Source of the DNA: an uncultured Ruminococcus sp.
Lineage (GTDB): Bacteria; Bacillota; Clostridia; Lachnospirales; Lachnospiraceae
Assembly (NCBI GenBank): GCA_946494335.1
Contig: CAMMBV010000002.1
Location: 80,100 to 144,099, forward strand
Length of the DNA: 64,000 nt
Reading direction: 5' to 3'
In this document: positions 50,331 through 58,201 of the stretch, piece after piece
How positions within the stretch are numbered: position 1 is the stretch's first letter
Layout: each line of letters opens with the position of its first letter
The notes under the pieces: generated by a model
The model's database searches: none
Told to the model about the DNA's origin: nothing
What the model saw: only the letters and a program-made list of their open reading frames with translations
Program-made: the position numbers and the translations under genes

Positions 50331-52445
50331 CTACACTTCAAAAATCAGGTCGCCGTAAGACGGCATGGGCCATACGGATTTATCCACAATCATCTCCAGC
50401 TCATCGATGGGCTGACGCAGCGCCGCCATGGCCGGAACCGCCTCATCATGATAAAACTCCGCCCGTCTGGCTCCGTCTTCCATCGCCACCGCCTCTTTTT
50501 CTATCTCGTTTAACCTTGTCAGCGCCGTTTTAGCCTCCCGCAGAAGATCCGAGGTCTGCTTTAACAATTCCGCCTGTACGCTGACGTCCGCATCGCAGGC
50601 GGAACGCACCGCATTGATGGAATCCGCCAGAGATTTCGTGTACTGAATCACAGCGGGAATAATCTGTTTGCTGGCAATATTGATCATCGCCTTCACTTCA
50701 ATATTGATGGTTTTAGCATAAGCTTCATACTGAATTTCCGCCCGGGATCTTAATTCCGCTTCCGTAAAGACGCCGAACTCTCCAAACAGACGGATCGCTT
50801 TGTCCGTCAGAAGAGCCGGAATGGCTTCCACCATGGAACGGATGTTGGGAAGTCCCCTTCTTTCGGCTTCTTCGATCCATGCCTCAGAGTAACCGTTTCC
50901 GTTAAAAACAATGCGGTAATGCTCGGATGCATATTTTTTGATCAGATCATGAACCGCTTCCGCAAAATTATCCGATTTTTCGATTTCATCGCAGGCTTCC
51001 TTAAACGCCTCTGCAACGATGGTATTGATCACCGTATTGGCCGGCGCTACAGAATCCCTGGAGCCCACCATGCGGAATTCAAACTTATTTCCCGTAAAAG
51101 CAAAAGGCGATGTTCTGTTGCGGTCTGTGGCGTCTTTTGCCAGATCGGGAAGGGTTCTCACGCCTGTGCGCAGCTTTCCTCCTTTAATACTGTGGGTGGC
51201 TTCTCCCGTACTGATCAGCTGTTCCATAACATCCTCCAGCTGTTCCCCCAGAAATACGGAGATGACAGCCGGCGGCGCTTCGTGAGCACCCAGTCTGTGA
51301 TCGTTGCCCACATCGGAGGCGGATTCCCGCAGCAGATCCGCATGGGTATCCACCGCCTTTAAAATACAGGTCAGCACCAGCAGAAACTGTATATTTTCAT
51401 GAGGCGTTTTGCCCGGATCCAAAAGGTTAATGCCGTCATCTGTGGTCAAAGACCAGTTGTTATGCTTTCCGGAGCCGTTTACCCCTGCAAAGGGCTTTTC
51501 GTGAAGCAGACATTTCATACCGTGCTGGCTTGCGACCCGCTTCAGTGTCTGCATGACAATCTGGTTGTGATCCACCGCCACATTGGCCGGCGCATAGATG
51601 GGCGCCAGTTCGTGCTGGGCCGGGGCCACCTCATTATGCTGGGTCTTGGAGGTTACGCCCAGCTTCCAGAGCTCCTCATTTACATCTTTCATAAAAGCCG
51701 CAATTCTCTGCCGGATGGTGCCGAAATAGTGATCATCCAGCTCCTGGCCTTTTGCCGGAGGCGCCCCAAAGAGGGTTCTCCCCGTGTACACCAGGTCCTT
51801 GCGCTGACTGAATTTTTCCGCATCCACCAGAAAATATTCCTGTTCCGGCCCCACAGAAGGAGTCACCCGTTTGGATGTGCTGTTTCCAAACAGACGGATA
51901 AGACGCAGCGCCTGCACGTTGATGGCTTCCATGGAACGCAGCAGCGGCGTTTTCTGATCCAGCGCCTCGCCGGTATAGGAACAGAAGGCTGTGGGAATAC
52001 AAAGAGTAGCCCCCGCCGCATCCTGCCGTACGAAAGCCGGGGACGTACAGTCCCAGGCCGTATAGCCTCTGGCCTCAAATGTAGCCCGCAGTCCTCCGGA
52101 AGGGAAAGAAGAAGCATCCGGCTCCCCTTTGATCAGCTCTTTCCCCGAGAAACTCATCAGAACCTTGCCGTTGCTCATCGGCGCTGAAATAAAGGAATCG
52201 TGTTTCTCCGCCGTAGTCCCGGTCAAAGGCTGAAACCAGTGGGTATAATGGGTCGCTCCCTTTTCAATGGCCCACTCTTTCATTTCGTGGGCTATGACGT
52301 CGGCTATTTCCGGATCCAGTTCTTTTCCCTCCTCAATGGTCTGCTTTAATTCTTTGTAGACTTTTTTGGGGAGGCGCTCCTGCATGGCCGTATCATTAAA
52401 CACGTTTTCGCCAAAAATCTTTGATACATTAATAAATTCACCCAT
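50331..52445 (-). CDS. glnN: Type III glutamine synthetase
   Basis: A 704-residue GlnN that makes glutamine from glutamate, ammonia and ATP. The length is typical for type III, against about 450 for type I. Active-site signatures: [64 protein letters not shown] and [17 protein letters not shown]. The type III C-terminal helical region is from about 580. It is followed within 13 bases by the MoxR and VWA genes and preceded by a lipid kinase gene 31 bases upstream, all on the minus strand. Confidence 0.95.
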   Translation of the reverse strand: MGEFINVSKIFGENVFNDTAMQERLPKKVYKELKQTIEEGKELDPEIADVIAHEMKEWAIEKGATHYTHWFQPLTGTTAEKHDSFISAPMSNGKVLMSFSGKELIKGEPDASSFPSGGLRATFEARGYTAWDCTSPAFVRQDAAGATLCIPTAFCSYTGEALDQKTPLLRSMEAINVQALRLIRLFGNSTSKRVTPSVGPEQEYFLVDAEKFSQRKDLVYTGRTLFGAPPAKGQELDDHYFGTIRQRIAAFMKDVNEELWKLGVTSKTQHNEVAPAQHELAPIYAPANVAVDHNQIVMQTLKRVASQHGMKCLLHEKPFAGVNGSGKHNNWSLTTDDGINLLDPGKTPHENIQFLLVLTCILKAVDTHADLLRESASDVGNDHRLGAHEAPPAVISVFLGEQLEDVMEQLISTGEATHSIKGGKLRTGVRTLPDLAKDATDRNRTSPFAFTGNKFEFRMVGSRDSVAPANTVINTIVAEAFKEACDEIEKSDNFAEAVHDLIKKYASEHYRIVFNGNGYSEAWIEEAERRGLPNIRSMVEAIPALLTDKAIRLFGEFGVFTEAELRSRAEIQYEAYAKTINIEVKAMINIASKQIIPAVIQYTKSLADSINAVRSACDADVSVQAELLKQTSDLLREAKTALTRLNEIEKEAVAMEDGARRAEFYHDEAVPAMAALRQPIDELEMIVDKSVWPMPSYGDLIFEV

Positions 52446-52476
52446 TCTCTCTATCCTTTCTCATGGTAAAAATCAT

Positions 52477-53412
52477 CTATTCCGTTTTTTCAGGCACATC
52501 CAGGGGCATATCTTTATGCTTTTCAGGATCCAGCAGTATATGCAGCGCCCGCTTTTTGTTTTCAATACATATCTCGCTGTGATCGCCGCCAAACTCTCCG
52601 TCCAGGGTCCAGGGTATGGGCTCCTGCGACTCAATCACAACACAGTCCGATTTGAAGGAATCAATCAGATCCGTATCATCCACAGCAGTGAGCAAAGCTC
52701 CCATAATTTCATTCAGCTCCAGAGGATTTTTCGGCTCCCGTATCAGCGTCACTTCAAAAAGGCCGTCGTCCATCTCCACATTTTTGCCCGTCAGGTTTTT
52801 AAAACCGCCCACACTGCGGGAATTGGTAACCATGCCGAAAATATAATTGCCTTCCTTTTTTACCCCGTTGGCTTCAATTTTTAAATGATAGGATTTGATA
52901 TCAAAAATCCGCTTTACGCCTTCCAGAATATACGCCATGTGACCCAGCACATTTTTCAGCGCCTGATCCGTCTGGTAAGAGACATCCGTAAACAACCCGA
53001 AGGCTGCAATGTACACAAAAGTGCTGCCGTTGAAACGTCCGATATCACAACCGTACAGCTTTCCTTCCATAATTTCCAGCGCCGCCTTTTCCATGTTTTT
53101 GGGAATGGAAAGACTGCTGGCAAAATCGTTGGTGCTGCCGGAAGGAATATAACCCATGGGAACCTGCACCTTGCTTTCCATAATGCCGGTCACCACCTCC
53201 GCCAGGGTGCCGTCGCCGCCGCTGCATACGATAAGATCCGTCGTCGCAGCTGTCCTTTTGACCACATGGTATGCATCCTGAGCATACTGGGTGGGATGAA
53301 CGGTCACCACATATCCATGGCGCACAAAAATATTTATGATGTCCAAAAGTTTAGATTTAATCAGACCTTTACCTGATTTGGGATTAAAAACAAAAAGTAA
53401 TTTTTTCTCCAT
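52477..53412 (-). CDS. Diacylglycerol kinase-type lipid kinase (YegS/DgkB family)
   Basis: A 311-residue cytoplasmic kinase. The ATP-binding region is FVFNPKSGKGLIKSKL and LIVCSGGDGTLAEVVTGIM with the GGDGT loop, then GYIPSGSTNDFASSL. In related bacteria it recycles diacylglycerol to phosphatidic acid. The ATG at 53412 is chosen because GGGAG ends about 5 bases before it; a GTG six bases earlier overlaps the ribosome site. It may be the first gene of the run leading to glutamine synthetase. Confidence 0.92.
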   Translation of the reverse strand: MEKKLLFVFNPKSGKGLIKSKLLDIINIFVRHGYVVTVHPTQYAQDAYHVVKRTAATTDLIVCSGGDGTLAEVVTGIMESKVQVPMGYIPSGSTNDFASSLSIPKNMEKAALEIMEGKLYGCDIGRFNGSTFVYIAAFGLFTDVSYQTDQALKNVLGHMAYILEGVKRIFDIKSYHLKIEANGVKKEGNYIFGMVTNSRSVGGFKNLTGKNVEMDDGLFEVTLIREPKNPLELNEIMGALLTAVDDTDLIDSFKSDCVVIESQEPIPWTLDGEFGGDHSEICIENKKRALHILLDPEKHKDMPLDVPEKTE

Positions 53413-53453
53413 AGACACTCCCTGAAATCAATCAATATTACTGTACTATTTTA

Positions 53454-54326
53454 CTACGATTTCACCTGCAGGGCAACCTCTTCATGCCCGCCCAAAATAC
53501 ACAGCACAATTCCGCCGATGATGACAATGCCTCCGGCCGACGACGAAAGCGGTGGAATTTCCAGAAACAGAATAATCCCCATGACAGAGGCAAAAACCGG
53601 CTCCAGCAGTTTGACCACAGACACGAAGGACGCCTTTTCATACTTCAACCCCCAGCTGAAAATACTGTGTCCCAGCAGTGTGCAAAGCACAGCCAGGCCC
53701 AGGGCCGCCGCCAGACTGGCTGTACTGCAGGGAACCACCTGATCTCCTGTAATCAGCGCGGCGGGCAGTATCGCTGCTCCGGCACAAAAATATACAATCC
53801 AGGTATATATGGTTGTGGACATACTTTTTCTGCAGGTTCTGCCAATCAGCGTATAGACGGCTGAGCATAAAGCTCCGCTCAGCGCCAGCACATCACCGGC
53901 GATCCCGCCCCTGCCTGCATCGCCCAGCGCCACGATCACACTGCCCGCAAAAGTAAGAATAATACCGATCCAGCTGCGGACACCCACTTTTTCCCTCAGA
54001 AAAAGCAGGCCTCCCAGCGCCGTAAAAAAGACCTCCGTATCCACAAGAACAACGGCCGAGGCAATACCTGTGTACTTAAGGCTCTGGAAATAACAGAAAA
54101 AATGCATGCCAAGAAAAACGCCGCTGACCATGCAAAGACCAACCTGCCTGGCGTTTATATCGGAAAATTCTTTTCTGTGAAAAACAAGCGCCGCCGGACA
54201 AAGCAGCAGTACAGAAAACAGCATCCGGTAAAAAACCAGCACCGTAGAGGGCGCGTCGGCAAAACGGACAATAATCGCCGAAAAAGCCGTGCCCAAAACC
54301 CCAAGTATGATAATCGTTTTTTTCAT
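53454..54326 (-). CDS. EamA/DMT family transporter
   Basis: A 290-residue membrane protein with ten predicted helices in two similar EamA halves (residues about 1-140 and 145-290). Segments: ILGVLGTAFSAIIVRFADAP, YFQSLKYTGIASAVVLVDTE and SFVSVVKLLEPVFASVMGII. Such proteins export or import amino acids, nucleotides or other metabolites. The substrate is not predictable. It is a single gene, divergent from the SDR gene. Confidence 0.92.
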   Translation of the reverse strand: MKKTIIILGVLGTAFSAIIVRFADAPSTVLVFYRMLFSVLLLCPAALVFHRKEFSDINARQVGLCMVSGVFLGMHFFCYFQSLKYTGIASAVVLVDTEVFFTALGGLLFLREKVGVRSWIGIILTFAGSVIVALGDAGRGGIAGDVLALSGALCSAVYTLIGRTCRKSMSTTIYTWIVYFCAGAAILPAALITGDQVVPCSTASLAAALGLAVLCTLLGHSIFSWGLKYEKASFVSVVKLLEPVFASVMGIILFLEIPPLSSSAGGIVIIGGIVLCILGGHEEVALQVKS

Positions 54327-54447
54327 AAAATCCCTCTTTGGCTGTCACAATTTGTCCTCATGATACCACGGTTTTTGTACCGCAATCAACAAAAACAGCA
54401 GGAAATTTTCACGGACTTATGGTATCTTATATCTGAGGTGATAAATA

Positions 54448-55182
54448 TTGGAAAAGAAAACGGTTTTAATCACGGGCGCATCCAGAGGAATCGGAAAAGC
54501 GTGTGCCCGCATCTTTGCCGCCAACGGCTGGCGTCTGGTCTTAAACTGCCATAAAAATAAAAAACGACTGGAAGAATTGAAAAAAGAACTGGAAACAGAA
54601 TTTGCAGTTTCCTGCATGATTTCCGCCGGAAATGCGGGCGATCCCGCCTACGTGGAACATCTTTTTAAAGAGCTGGAAAACTTCAGCAGTACACTGGACG
54701 TTCTGATCAACAACGCGGGCGTTGCCTACATGGGGCTTTTGCAGGATATGACGCCGGAGGAATGGGATAAGGTCCTTGCCTCTAATCTGACCTCTCAGTT
54801 CCTCTGCTGCCGCAAGGCCATCCCTCTGATGCTGAAAAAGCACAGCGGTTCCATCATCAACGTCTCCTCCGTGTGGGGCAGCCACGGCGCCGCCTGTGAG
54901 GCAGCTTATTCCGCTTCCAAAGGCGGGGTAAACGCTTTTTCAAAGGCTTTGGCCAGAGAACTGGCTCCCAGCGGCATCCGCGTAAACGCCATCGGCTTTG
55001 GCGCAATCGACACCGATATGAACTCCATGCTGGACGCCCGGGAAAAGGAAAGCCTCTGTGAAGAAATTGCACTGGGACGCATGGGGACCCCAAAAGAAGC
55101 AGCACAATTTGTCTACGATATCGCGGTAAACCATCCTTATCTGACCGCCCAGGTACTGACCTTTGACGGAGGGTGGATGTAA
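54448..55182 (+). CDS. Short-chain dehydrogenase/reductase, FabG-like, with TTG start
   Basis: A 244-residue SDR enzyme. The cofactor loop TGASRGIGKA is at residues 9-18, NNAG at 88-91, the Ser of the active site in NVSSVWGS (about 140-141), and Tyr154-x3-Lys158 in YSASKGG. The C-terminus has LTFDGGWM, as in FabG-type reductases. It starts with TTG at 54448, which has GAGGTG 8 bases upstream; no ATG fits. It is alone and not beside other fatty acid genes, so it may reduce some other 3-oxo compound. Confidence 0.9.
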   Translation: MEKKTVLITGASRGIGKACARIFAANGWRLVLNCHKNKKRLEELKKELETEFAVSCMISAGNAGDPAYVEHLFKELENFSSTLDVLINNAGVAYMGLLQDMTPEEWDKVLASNLTSQFLCCRKAIPLMLKKHSGSIINVSSVWGSHGAACEAAYSASKGGVNAFSKALARELAPSGIRVNAIGFGAIDTDMNSMLDAREKESLCEEIALGRMGTPKEAAQFVYDIAVNHPYLTAQVLTFDGGWM

Positions 55183-55183
55183 A

Positions 55184-55208
55184 TAAGAGGGACCCCTGGC
55201 CCCTCTTA
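55184..55208. terminator. Bidirectional terminator between SDR and diguanylate cyclase genes
   Basis: TAAGAGGG and CCCTCTTA form an 8-base stem, with further inner GG/CC pairs, right after the SDR stop and before the convergent cyclase stop. Confidence 0.7.
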
Positions 55209-55219
55209 CTGTACTGTCA

Positions 55220-56743
55220 TCAACAGTTGGAGTTGTTCCGATACAGACAGATCCGGTTCTTGCCGCTTCTCTTTGCCTCATACAAAGCCTGATCCGCCTC
55301 CCGGTACAGCTGGAAATAGGTCCAGTCCTGATTAGCCGCCACTGCCATTCCCACACTGCACTGTATCTCAAGTTCCTGGCCGTTCCAGCTGATTTTTGAA
55401 GCTTCAGCCATGATATGCCGGGCGTACTCATTCATAATACTCTCATCGCTGCCGATAGCTGCAATCACAGCAAATTCATCGCCGCCCAGTCTCCCCACAC
55501 GGAAATTAGGCAGGGCATTCTCCCTCATAATTCCGGCCAGCGTCTGAAGCACATAATCCCCCACAGGGTGCCCGTACTGATCGTTGATTCTCTTAAAATC
55601 ATCCAGATCAAAAATCATCATGGCAAGACGTTCTCCTGGCGCCATCCTTTCCAGACTGAACTGCCCATATGTATTCATCGCCGCTTTGTTTAAAATGCCG
55701 GTAAAAACATCACGCTGAACATCGTGTTCCAACTGAAGCAGTTTCTCCTTCTGATCCATAACATCTTCCAGCATTCCCACACCATACAGGGGCAGCCCTT
55801 CCTCGTCCGTCTGAGTGGCGATCTGAAGTTTAAACCATCGCCCTTCTCCGTCCTTTGCCTGAAGCAGCATTTCACAGGTCTGATGGCTCTTGCCGCGTCT
55901 GACATTTTTCATACATTCAAACAGCTCTGCTTTCTGTGCCTTTGTAAGACTCTCCTGATCCCAGATAAAAGACGCCAGACTGTCAATGTGCGTGGGCAGT
56001 CCGAATGTTTCTTCCCACTCCTTTGACAGATTGATACGGTCCGTCTTTACGTCCCATTGGAATGTGATGAATCCTACTTTCCGGCTGATCAGCTCATACT
56101 GTTCTCTTGTGAGCCAGAATCCATGCTGCTGAAGCTTTCTGTTAAGTTCCTCCATCTCCCTGGCCAGCTCTGCTTCCTCGCAGATATGCTGAAACCTGAC
56201 CATGTATACAAGACAGGCCAGCAGGACAGTGACAGTAAAATTAAATCCTGTTCCGGAAAAAACAGGAACTTTCAGCAGTATCATAAACACCAGGTAATTC
56301 AAAATTATATTTCCCAGAGCCTGAAGCGGACGCATCCACAAAAGCGCCGCAAAGGCCACGATAGCCGTTACCACCAGGATTTCCCGCATCTCACCGGAAC
56401 TGTGGACATCATAAACATTAAATACCGAATGCCAAAGCACAAAGACGTTAATGCCGATAAGGTTCAGAATATTATGCGCCTTCAGGCTGCCCTTCTTCCG
56501 ACAGAACCTTTCCAGCACAAGATAGGCCAAAGCCCAGACCAGCAGAAACAGATAAAAGCCAAAATAGATTCTGTTGTTTAGAGTTCCCAGCCTGGAATTA
56601 GTGAAAAAAAGAACCCGGATAATATTAAAAAGCTCCACGAGAATAGCAAACCAGCTTACCGCAATCACAATTTTCCGGTTCATTTTCACAGACAGCTTCA
56701 AATACTCCTCTGCCGTGCCAGCGGGAATTGTTATTCTAAACAT
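55220..56743 (-). CDS. Diguanylate cyclase with membrane and PAS domains
   Basis: A 507-residue membrane enzyme. About six helices fill residues 25-190, a PAS domain about 215-335 (KVGFITFQWDVKTDRINLSK and LQAKDGEGRWFKLQIATQTD), and a GGDEF domain 345-507. The motif GGDEF is intact at 420-424, and the upstream MIFDLDDFKRINDQYGHPVG has the metal Asp residues, so it should make c-di-GMP. No RxxD inhibition site is seen just before GGDEF. It is the last of four minus-strand signalling genes, 16 bases after the Hpt gene. Confidence 0.92.
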   Translation of the reverse strand: MFRITIPAGTAEEYLKLSVKMNRKIVIAVSWFAILVELFNIIRVLFFTNSRLGTLNNRIYFGFYLFLLVWALAYLVLERFCRKKGSLKAHNILNLIGINVFVLWHSVFNVYDVHSSGEMREILVVTAIVAFAALLWMRPLQALGNIILNYLVFMILLKVPVFSGTGFNFTVTVLLACLVYMVRFQHICEEAELAREMEELNRKLQQHGFWLTREQYELISRKVGFITFQWDVKTDRINLSKEWEETFGLPTHIDSLASFIWDQESLTKAQKAELFECMKNVRRGKSHQTCEMLLQAKDGEGRWFKLQIATQTDEEGLPLYGVGMLEDVMDQKEKLLQLEHDVQRDVFTGILNKAAMNTYGQFSLERMAPGERLAMMIFDLDDFKRINDQYGHPVGDYVLQTLAGIMRENALPNFRVGRLGGDEFAVIAAIGSDESIMNEYARHIMAEASKISWNGQELEIQCSVGMAVAANQDWTYFQLYREADQALYEAKRSGKNRICLYRNNSNC

Positions 56744-56759
56744 ACCTTTCTCCTCTAAA

Positions 56760-57113
56760 TTATATGTTTTGAAGAGTCTGACATACCTCTCTCACCATTC
56801 GGGCAATCCCTGGCATTCTCTCTTGTGCCTCCTGCCAGTTTTCAGCACGCATGGCCTTCACCTGCAAATCCAGTTCCGCGTACAGACTCTCCATGGACAG
56901 GTTTCCGCATACACCTTTTAATGTATGAGCGGCCTGCAGCGCCGATTCCCTGTCTCCCTTCTCCATCGCATCCTCCAGCTTTTTAAAATTGGGATCCTCC
57001 GGGAATTTTTTCAGGAAACGCTCCAAAAGCATTTCATTCCCCATGAATCGCTCTAGGGCCATTTCCACATTAATTCCCGCCGCCGTCAGTTGTTCGTGTT
57101 TCGTGTTCTGCAT
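56760..57113 (-). CDS. Histidine phosphotransfer (Hpt) protein
   Basis: A 117-residue four-helix Hpt protein. The phospho-His is His63 in AAHTLKGVCGNLS. It would relay phosphate between the receiver of the hybrid kinase and the HD-GYP response regulator, or back. It begins 2 bases after the response regulator stop and lies 16 bases before the cyclase start, in the same operon. A free-standing Hpt beside one hybrid kinase is a strong sign of a multistep relay. Confidence 0.92.
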   Translation of the reverse strand: MQNTKHEQLTAAGINVEMALERFMGNEMLLERFLKKFPEDPNFKKLEDAMEKGDRESALQAAHTLKGVCGNLSMESLYAELDLQVKAMRAENWQEAQERMPGIARMVREVCQTLQNI

Positions 57114-57115
57114 TC

Positions 57116-58201
57116 TTACCCTTCCCCCTGATATATACTACGAATCTTTTCTTCTTCCTGTAAAAACAGTTCCAATAATTTCGGATTGAAAACGCCGCAT
57201 TTTCCATCCTTAATCATCGTCAGCGCCTCCTGCACGCTGTAGGCATCCTTATAAACCCGTTTGCTTACCAGCGCGTCATACACGTCCGCCAGTGATACGA
57301 TCTGTGCCCAGACAGAGATTTCGCTTCCTTTCAGACCGTCCGGATATCCGTTTCCGTCCCACCGCTCATGATGATGTCTTGCTATATCATATGCATACTG
57401 GAAAGCCGCGTGCTCCTTCATCTGAGGAATCTTTTCCAGCAAAATCCCTCCCTGAATCGTATGGGTTTTCATCACTTCAAATTCTTCCGCCGTCAGCTTT
57501 CCCGGTTTATTTAAAATTGCATCCGGTATGGCGATTTTTCCCACGTCATGCATGATGGAAGCCAGGGCAATATGCTGGATGGTTTCCTGATCCAGCCCGT
57601 CTCCCATAGGCGTATGTTCCAGCAGATGTCTGGTAATATGGCTGATCCGCCGAACATGGGTCCCCGACTCCCCGCTTCGAAATTCGATGGCAGTGGAAAG
57701 CGCTTCAATCATGCCCACATTGAGCTCAATAATCTGCTGAGCCTGAAGCAGAATCTGACTCTTCTGCTCCTCCACCTGGTTTCCCAGACGCTTCCGCGCC
57801 TGAAACAGCTCCACGATGGAATTGACTCTCTTTTTTACCATATAGGGCACCACCGGCTTTATGATCACATCCATTACACCCAGTGAGTAAGCCTCACGCA
57901 GCGTATCAGCCTCGGCTTCCGCCGTGATCAGAAAGACCGGTATTTTTTCCAGAATACCCAGCATTTTCAGCTTCTGCAGCACCTCCATGCCGTCCATCAC
58001 CGGCATAACCACATCCAGCAGGAGCGCACAGAATCCGTCCTGGCGCTCCAACAGCTTTTCCAGTCCTTCTTTTCCGTCCTCCGCCTGCTCAATACCGTAT
58101 TCGTCCTGAAAAATTCCTGCCAGAATTTCCCGGTTCATTTCATCGTCATCCACAATCAGAATTTTATCCGTATTCGACGGGCGCCAGCCTTGTTCTTTCA
58201 T
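57116..58201 (-). CDS. Response regulator with HD-GYP phosphodiesterase domain
   Basis: A 361-residue regulator. The receiver domain (about 12-130) has phospho-Asp63 in LLLDVVMPVMDG. A coiled coil (about 130-165) leads to the HD-GYP domain (165-361), with His218-Asp219 in SIMHDVGKIAIPDA, HH at 276-277 and the GYP motif in GNGYPDG (285-287). It should cut c-di-GMP when phosphorylated. Its start overlaps the stop of the hybrid kinase gene (TGATG), and the Hpt gene follows by 2 bases. Confidence 0.95.
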   Translation of the reverse strand: MKEQGWRPSNTDKILIVDDDEMNREILAGIFQDEYGIEQAEDGKEGLEKLLERQDGFCALLLDVVMPVMDGMEVLQKLKMLGILEKIPVFLITAEAEADTLREAYSLGVMDVIIKPVVPYMVKKRVNSIVELFQARKRLGNQVEEQKSQILLQAQQIIELNVGMIEALSTAIEFRSGESGTHVRRISHITRHLLEHTPMGDGLDQETIQHIALASIMHDVGKIAIPDAILNKPGKLTAEEFEVMKTHTIQGGILLEKIPQMKEHAAFQYAYDIARHHHERWDGNGYPDGLKGSEISVWAQIVSLADVYDALVSKRVYKDAYSVQEALTMIKDGKCGVFNPKLLELFLQEEEKIRSIYQGEG

